Source: Candidatus Syntropharchaeum sp. (GTDB lineage Archaea > Halobacteriota > Syntropharchaeia > Alkanophagales > Methanospirareceae). Taken from it: 10,029 nt of DNA. The position numbers and the translations under genes are program-made. The notes below the pieces were generated by a model, which was not told where the DNA came from, did no database searches, and worked only from the letters and a program-made list of their open reading frames with translations. Shown here in pieces: positions 6,271-10,029 of this stretch (position 1 is its first letter; every line of letters begins with the position of its first letter). The DNA lies in NCBI GenBank assembly GCA_016782355.1, contig JADHYP010000041.1, positions 1-10,029 on the forward strand, read 5' to 3'.

Positions 6271-7989
6271 ATGAAAAACGGACACGAGTCCAAATTCGAA
6301 CCGAGTGGCACGGTGATGCCGCGGGAAGAAGCAGGTGCTGACAATCAGAAGCAGATATTTATTATCGGGCACGAAAATCCCGATTGCGATTCTGTCTGCT
6401 CTGCCATTGGCTATGCGTACTTCAAAAACATTGTTGACCGGAGATACCTGTATATCCCCGCAAGAGCGGGAGAATTAAATAGCGAAACAAAATTTGTTCT
6501 TGAAAAATTCGATATTGAGCCACCCATAGAAATAGAAAGTCTCGCACCTACTGCCAGCGATATGGAATTGAAAAAACCTATTGTCGCTTCACCCCACGAT
6601 TGCCTGAAGTACGTAGCTTCTTTGATGAAAGAAAGCAATATCCGCACTGTCCCCATCGTGGACTCCAACAGAAAGCTATCGGGAATTATTGGTCTGAAAG
6701 ACATCGCCGAACATTACATAGATACCATGGGCTTTGGCGACATATCAACGACTCCTATTGACCTGAATATACTGATTGATACTCTGGACGGAAAAGTGAT
6801 TGCTAATCCCAAAGACGTCGAGAAACTAACAGGTAGGATATTCATTGCAGCAATGCAGAAAGCGAGGATTTTAAGCAAAATCCGTGCGGGAGACGTCGTT
6901 ATTCTCGGCGACAGGACGGACGTCCAAATAGATTTGATTAATTCTGAATGTTCTGCTCTTATAATCACCGGCAATTCCACAATTAGCCAGGAAGTCATCA
7001 GGTTGGCATCAGAGAAAGGAACGGTAATCGTTTCTTCTCCTCACGACACGTTTGTTACCGCCAAGTTGTTCGCTTTGTCAACACCGCTCCATTCTATAAT
7101 GTCAAAAGAGGTACCCGTAGTAGGACTTTATACCAGGGTTTCAGAGATAAAACGGAAAGTCGTAGAATCCGAATATCGCAGTGTGCTATTGATAGACGCG
7201 GACAACCGGTTGATAAGTATAATCACACGAACGGATTTACTTCATCCTATAAGAAAAAAGGTCATTTTGGTTGACCATAATGAGATTTCGCAGGCTGTCG
7301 ATGGAGTACAGGAAGCAGAGATACTGGAGATTATTGACCATCACCGGGTTGGAGACATATCTACACTGATGCCTATCCACGTTCACAATGAGCCTATCGG
7401 CAGTACGTGCACCATCGTTGCTGGATTTATGTTTCTTCATCAAATTGATATTCCGACAGAGATAGCGGGATTGCTTCTCTCCGGCATTCTGTCTGATACT
7501 TTAATTCTGACGTTGTCCACAACCACGGAACGAGATAAAGAAGTTGCTTACAAACTGGCTGATAAACTTAACGTTGAGATTGAAGAATACGGCAAAGAAC
7601 TGTTAACCGCGAGTATAGACATAAAGGGAAAATCCGCCACTGAAATCCTGTTTCTCGATTTTAAAGAATATCTGTTAGGCACGAAAAAAGTTGGTGTGGG
7701 TCAAATAATGGTCCTGGACGAGGAGGAGATAAGCGCAAAAGAAGATGATATTAAAATGGAGATGGAACGCTTACGTAAGGAGAAGCAATACGATTTGGTC
7801 GCTTTCCTCATTACCAATCCATTAAAAAAGGGTGAAGCGATTTTAGTCAAAGGCGATACGCGGATAATCGAAAAGGCTTTCGCAGTCAAAATACAGGACG
7901 ATAAATGTGCTATTCCCGGAACGTTATCGCGAAAGAAAGATTTTATCCCCGCGATTGGATACTTTTGCAGCACAATATACGAGTTGTGA
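6271..7989 (+). CDS. CBS-domain manganese-dependent inorganic pyrophosphatase (family II, DHH)
   Basis: This 572-residue protein is a family II pyrophosphatase with a regulatory insert. The DHH catalytic domain starts at GHENPDCDS (residues 33-41), which carries metal ligands, and resumes with VDHNE (334-338), IDHHRVG (355-361) and SDTLILTLSTTTERD (408-422). The C-terminal DHHA2 part has SRKKD (553-557), where the family usually has SRKKQ, as the phosphate-binding element. Between the two catalytic parts lie a CBS motif (about 100-150), a DRTGG domain (about 180-270) and a second CBS motif (about 277-330). CBS-PPases of this layout are regulated by adenine nucleotides. The enzyme hydrolyses pyrophosphate in the cytosol, pulling biosynthetic reactions forward. 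The N-terminus has some 25 residues before the first strand; a later start at Met16 is possible, but the TATA box favours 6271. It stands alone, facing away from the methyltransferase. Confidence 0.93.
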   Translation: MKNGHESKFEPSGTVMPREEAGADNQKQIFIIGHENPDCDSVCSAIGYAYFKNIVDRRYLYIPARAGELNSETKFVLEKFDIEPPIEIESLAPTASDMELKKPIVASPHDCLKYVASLMKESNIRTVPIVDSNRKLSGIIGLKDIAEHYIDTMGFGDISTTPIDLNILIDTLDGKVIANPKDVEKLTGRIFIAAMQKARILSKIRAGDVVILGDRTDVQIDLINSECSALIITGNSTISQEVIRLASEKGTVIVSSPHDTFVTAKLFALSTPLHSIMSKEVPVVGLYTRVSEIKRKVVESEYRSVLLIDADNRLISIITRTDLLHPIRKKVILVDHNEISQAVDGVQEAEILEIIDHHRVGDISTLMPIHVHNEPIGSTCTIVAGFMFLHQIDIPTEIAGLLLSGILSDTLILTLSTTTERDKEVAYKLADKLNVEIEEYGKELLTASIDIKGKSATEILFLDFKEYLLGTKKVGVGQIMVLDEEEISAKEDDIKMEMERLRKEKQYDLVAFLITNPLKKGEAILVKGDTRIIEKAFAVKIQDDKCAIPGTLSRKKDFIPAIGYFCSTIYEL

Positions 7990-8067
7990 CGGTATAATTT
8001 CAACAGTGCGGCAATCATCGAAATCTCTCTTTTCATAGATGAACCACCTCTTTTAATATGTGTTTAC
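7990..8067. other. Left part of a 323-bp gap; stranded ribosome site and start codon on the minus strand
   Basis: The gap between the pyrophosphatase stop and ksgA runs from 7990 to 8312. In this left part, the minus strand has a strong archaeal ribosome site (GAGGTGG, 8044-8050) seven bases before an ATG at 8034-8036. The frame behind it soon enters the pyrophosphatase gene in antisense, so only about 15 codons are unique. It may be the start of a lost second gene of a toxin-antitoxin pair. No convincing homology is visible. Confidence 0.35.
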
Positions 8068-8214
8068 CTATATATCAATATCACTATCCTCTTTTTGCTC
8101 CCCTCTCACATAAGAACCAAAGATTCCTATCCCCTGAACTCCATACTTTTCCATTAATTCCTCTTTATGTGTTCTTAAAATCTTCTTTATTTCTTCAACT
8201 ATTTTTTCTTTCAT
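8068..8214 (-). pseudogene. Truncated MNT-type nucleotidyltransferase (antitoxin-like) remnant
   Basis: A 48-codon frame on the minus strand begins with a Lys/Glu-rich helix, continues as [18 protein letters not shown], and ends in EDSDIDI directly before TAG. GSYVRG followed by SDID is the nucleotidyltransferase signature (GSxxRG then SDxD with the catalytic aspartates) of minimal nucleotidyltransferases such as MntA of HEPN-MNT pairs. Family members usually run to about 90-140 residues, so more than half is missing, including the third catalytic acid and the C-terminal strands. An AT-rich TATA-like stretch lies upstream. No intact HEPN partner follows. It is either a decayed gene or a short expressed peptide; decay is more likely. 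Confidence 0.7.
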
Positions 8215-8241
8215 CCTTTCCCAATTATCAAGTCCCTATGG

Positions 8242-8270
8242 CTATATAGATATATAATGTTATTTATATC
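8242..8270 (-). promoter_or_regulatory. AT-rich TATA-like region upstream of the nucleotidyltransferase remnant
   Basis: The stretch is almost wholly A and T, with GATATAAATAAC on the minus strand about 45-50 bases before the ATG at 8214. It could be a promoter for the remnant. It also lies just behind the ksgA stop, where a T-rich stretch could end the ksgA transcript. Confidence 0.35.
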
Positions 8271-8312
8271 TTTTCTTTCCCGTTCTCCCTTCAATGCTTT
8301 TCTGCGATATTT

Positions 8313-9089
8313 TCATACCAAAAGCTTTGTTGATAGCCTTACAAACTCCTCCGGGCTCAACTCCTCCGGTCGCTTCTCCAACTCCTCAAGTGCTATGCTT
8401 CCCGAAGTTTTAAATATATTCCGCATCTTCTTCCTCCTGTGCTCGAACGCCTCGGTAACGAACTCAAAAAACTTCTCCTTCTTCTCTACCATTCTCTTTT
8501 CCTTTCCCTTCTCTTTCTCCTTCAACCTCACTATCGCAGTTTTAACAGGCGGCGAGGGATAAAAAGCATCCCGGTGAACGAACTCAAGAATTTCAACGTC
8601 TGCAAGTGCCTGTGCGATAACCGATAACCGGCCATATAATTTCGACCCGTGAGGCGCAACCATTTTCTGCGCAAACTCTTTCTGGTATAACAGCACGGCA
8701 AGCCCGAAGTTATGGAGCAGCAATTTATACGTGATTGGCGATGACAGAGAAAAAGGTATGCTCGCAACGACTTTATCAAATTCCGGAAGTTCTATTTTCA
8801 TAATGTCACCTTCCATCACCTCCGTTTTGCTTTCTTTATTACCGTATTGCTCCCTTAATAGCTCACAAAGTTCTTTGTCCTTTTCCACTGCATAAACGTT
8901 CTTCGCTTTTCGCTCTAATTTCGCCGTGACGCTTCCCACCCCAGCTCCTATCTCCAGCACCACGTCACCGCTCCCCACACCTGCATATTCCACCATTCTC
9001 GCTGCCACGCCGTCGTCAACCAGGAAATACTGACCAAGACTTCTCGCAGCTCTTATGCCTCGTTCCATAAGGATTTTTTCGACTTCCAT
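8313..9089 (-). CDS. ksgA: KsgA/Dim1 16S rRNA (adenine-N6)-dimethyltransferase
   Basis: A full-length 258-residue rRNA adenine dimethyltransferase. It has the family N-terminus SLGQYFL (residues 17-23), motif I LEIGAGVGSVT (45-55) for S-adenosylmethionine, motif II acid in AVEKD (67-71), GDIM (94-97), the motif IV region ASIPFSLSSPI (109-119), QKEFAQKMVAPHGSKLYGRLSV (136-157), FYPSPPVKTAIV (176-187) and EAFEHRRKKMRN near 216-227. It dimethylates the two adjacent adenines in the 3'-terminal helix of 16S rRNA during late small-subunit assembly. Motif IV is usually NLPY or NIPY; here it is SIPF, so the target-contacting Asn and Tyr are both changed. A TATA-like AAAATTTAAGT at 9107-9117 and a GAGAGG ribosome site precede the ATG. 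The 380 bases at 8410-8789 are the source-like partner of the truncated copy at 5974-6233. Confidence 0.95.
   Translation of the reverse strand: MEVEKILMERGIRAARSLGQYFLVDDGVAARMVEYAGVGSGDVVLEIGAGVGSVTAKLERKAKNVYAVEKDKELCELLREQYGNKESKTEVMEGDIMKIELPEFDKVVASIPFSLSSPITYKLLLHNFGLAVLLYQKEFAQKMVAPHGSKLYGRLSVIAQALADVEILEFVHRDAFYPSPPVKTAIVRLKEKEKGKEKRMVEKKEKFFEFVTEAFEHRRKKMRNIFKTSGSIALEELEKRPEELSPEEFVRLSTKLLV
8457..8467. repeat. 11-bp direct repeat inside ksgA, copy 1
   Basis: AACGAACTCAA, encoding part of a Phe-Glu-Phe-Val segment on the minus strand. Its second copy is at 8577-8587, exactly 120 bases away. Recombination or slippage between them would give the deletion seen in the remnant. Confidence 0.85.
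8577..8587. repeat. 11-bp direct repeat inside ksgA, copy 2
   Basis: Second copy of AACGAACTCAA, encoding part of Leu-Glu-Phe-Val. See the copy at 8457-8467. Confidence 0.85.
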
Positions 9090-9161
9090 TTCAAAGTTCC
9101 TCTCTACTTAAATTTTCAAACGTTAACTCCGACTCTTCGGTTAATCTTAACTTCATAACAG
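9090..9161. other. ksgA upstream region
   Basis: This short region holds the probable ksgA promoter (AAAATTTAAGT on the minus strand, 9107-9117) and a GTTAAC site at 9122-9127. No gene is seen. The IS begins just beyond, so ksgA kept its promoter despite the insertion. Confidence 0.45.
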
Positions 9162-10029
9162 TTACTTTTTGTGGATAATATTCAGTAGCTAACCTTTTTT
9201 AACTTTATACCCTATAATAAGACCGGGTGATTGAAATAAAAACGTTCGACTATTCAATGGGTTTCATGGAGAGCTTATTTGGAAAAATTGGATTAGAGCT
9301 GTCCAAGCCGGTGACAGGGATGCTGGCGGCTTTGATCGTCTGCCTGTTAGGGGGAGCGAAAGCGAATCTTGTGTCGCTTGCGGAAGCGTTGCCATTTGAC
9401 GGTACCGGCTTACTGGTTCGCATGCAGCGAATTCGTCGCTTCCTCTCATGCGAAGGGATTTCACCATTAAAGACGCTTGTACCGTTGATTCGCCTGCTAC
9501 GACCGATATTGTCGAGATCAGACGACATCGTGCTGACAATGGACCGGACGGAGTGGAAGAAACGGCGTAAAGTGGTCAATATCCTCACCGTGGCTCTCAG
9601 CTACGAGGGAAGGGCAATCCCCTTATTCTGGATTGTCCTGGATCGTAAGGGAAACACCTCGTTTGAAGAGCAGGATAACCGATCCAAAGCGCATTGAGAC
9701 GATGCTGATCCCGATAGCATTCGCATACGTCCTCTGCGTGTTTGAGGGGGAAAGGGAAGAGAAGGAAGGAGAAGTCCAAAAACCACCGAAAGGCAAGAAT
9801 CGAGTTGTCGGGCTCTTTCTCAGCGGTTTCAGGGCTTTCTACAGGCATATCAGACAGGCAACCATCGAGCAACTCAGGACGTTCATTCAGAGAATGATCA
9901 AACCTTTTTACAGTGCCTGGGGTTGGAAAATACCTGCATCTGGCTACGGTTAAGCGATAACGGGTATGGACATGGAAATAAACGAGGTACAAAAGCCAGC
10001 TTGAAGAATAACCTCCGGTCAAAAAGCAA
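9162..10029 (+). mobile_element. IS4-like insertion sequence, internally deleted
   Basis: The element holds the two ends of an IS4-family transposase with the middle missing. Possible terminal inverted repeats are TTACTTTTTG (9162-9171) and the last ten bases of the window, CAAAAAGCAA, whose complement is TTGCTTTTTG: nine of ten match. The right repeat may extend past the window, so the right border is provisional and a target-site duplication cannot be checked. The total of about 870 bases is well short of a usual 1.3-1.6 kb element of this kind. It can no longer move by itself. Confidence 0.6.
9227..9953 (+). pseudogene. IS4-family transposase, internally deleted and frameshifted
   Basis: The 5' part (9227 to about 9670, GTG start) encodes an N-terminal helical domain and the first catalytic aspartate, D106, in LTMDRTEWKKR. 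It is followed by the typical GRAIPLFWIVLDRKGNTSFEEQ stretch. The frame then breaks after a few unrelated residues at 9697. From about 9672 a second frame (codon phase of 9633) encodes the usual IS4 C-terminus: RITDPKRIETM, a hydrophobic helix, then a basic tail ending at 9953. In intact relatives well over 100 residues with the second Asp and the Glu of the DDE triad lie between these blocks, so the junction near 9670-9675 is a deletion that also shifts the frame. The product would be inactive. An ATG at 9257 is an alternative start. The G+C content is higher than in the restriction island. Confidence 0.85.

Noticed and set aside
5949..6344. 131-codon minus-strand frame covering the ksgA remnant and running upstream into the start of the pyrophosphatase gene in antisense
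   Set aside because: The KsgA-like part starts only at 6233 and its upstream codons are antisense pyrophosphatase sequence and promoter; it lacks the cofactor-binding half, so it is not a functional gene.
7701..8036. 111-codon minus-strand frame with a good ribosome site
   Set aside because: Nearly all of it is antisense to the pyrophosphatase 3' end; only the first 15 or so codons are outside. The start is recorded as a relic, not as a gene.
8058..8249. 63-codon plus-strand frame in the gap before ksgA
   Set aside because: It is rich in Phe, Leu, Ser and Pro from T-rich antisense DNA, while the minus strand has a true nucleotidyltransferase signature.
1..10029. CRISPR array, rRNA genes, riboswitches
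   Set aside because: No regularly spaced repeats of suitable length and no rRNA or known riboswitch core were found on reading the window.

Overview
The window looks archaeal, most likely a euryarchaeal or Halobacteriota-type genome of moderate G+C. AT-rich TATA-like boxes sit 20-45 bases before several start codons. The tRNA does not encode its CCA end. The housekeeping genes are types common in archaea: a KsgA/Dim1 rRNA dimethyltransferase, a CBS-containing family II pyrophosphatase, a YjbQ protein and a PyrK-type dihydroorotate dehydrogenase. Nothing here fixes the species. The PyrK-PyrD fusion and the general look are compatible with uncultured methanogen or ANME relatives, but that is inference.

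Layout. Positions 1-381 hold the end (or all) of an unrecognised basic protein, followed by yjbQ (423-827). A short gap then holds a hairpin and two small tandem repeats. A tRNA with anticodon GCG (952-1023) abuts, base to base, the stop codon of an oppositely oriented pyrK-pyrD fusion (1024-2793, minus). Next is a more A+T-rich defence island (2964-5932). It has a small winged-helix regulator, a HincII-family restriction endonuclease directly behind it, and a convergent gamma-class N6-adenine methyltransferase overlapping the endonuclease stop by four bases. A 260-bp copy of an internal part of ksgA with a clean 120-bp deletion (5974-6233) lies between the methyltransferase and the pyrophosphatase gene (6271-7989). 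A 323-bp gap then carries a truncated MNT-type nucleotidyltransferase. The intact ksgA (8313-9089, minus) follows. The right end (about 9162-10029) is an IS4-like insertion sequence whose transposase has lost the middle of its catalytic domain.

How the parts fit. The housekeeping genes (pyrimidine synthesis, pyrophosphate hydrolysis, rRNA methylation, tRNA) are not one operon. They are interleaved with mobile or selfish material: a restriction-modification unit, a toxin-antitoxin-like remnant, a decayed IS and a partial gene duplication. Most worth a second look are the HincII-like enzyme with Asn where the family has a catalytic Asp, its winged-helix neighbour as a possible controller, the ksgA partial duplication with a traceable deletion mechanism whose edge may have become a promoter, and the PyrK-PyrD fusion.
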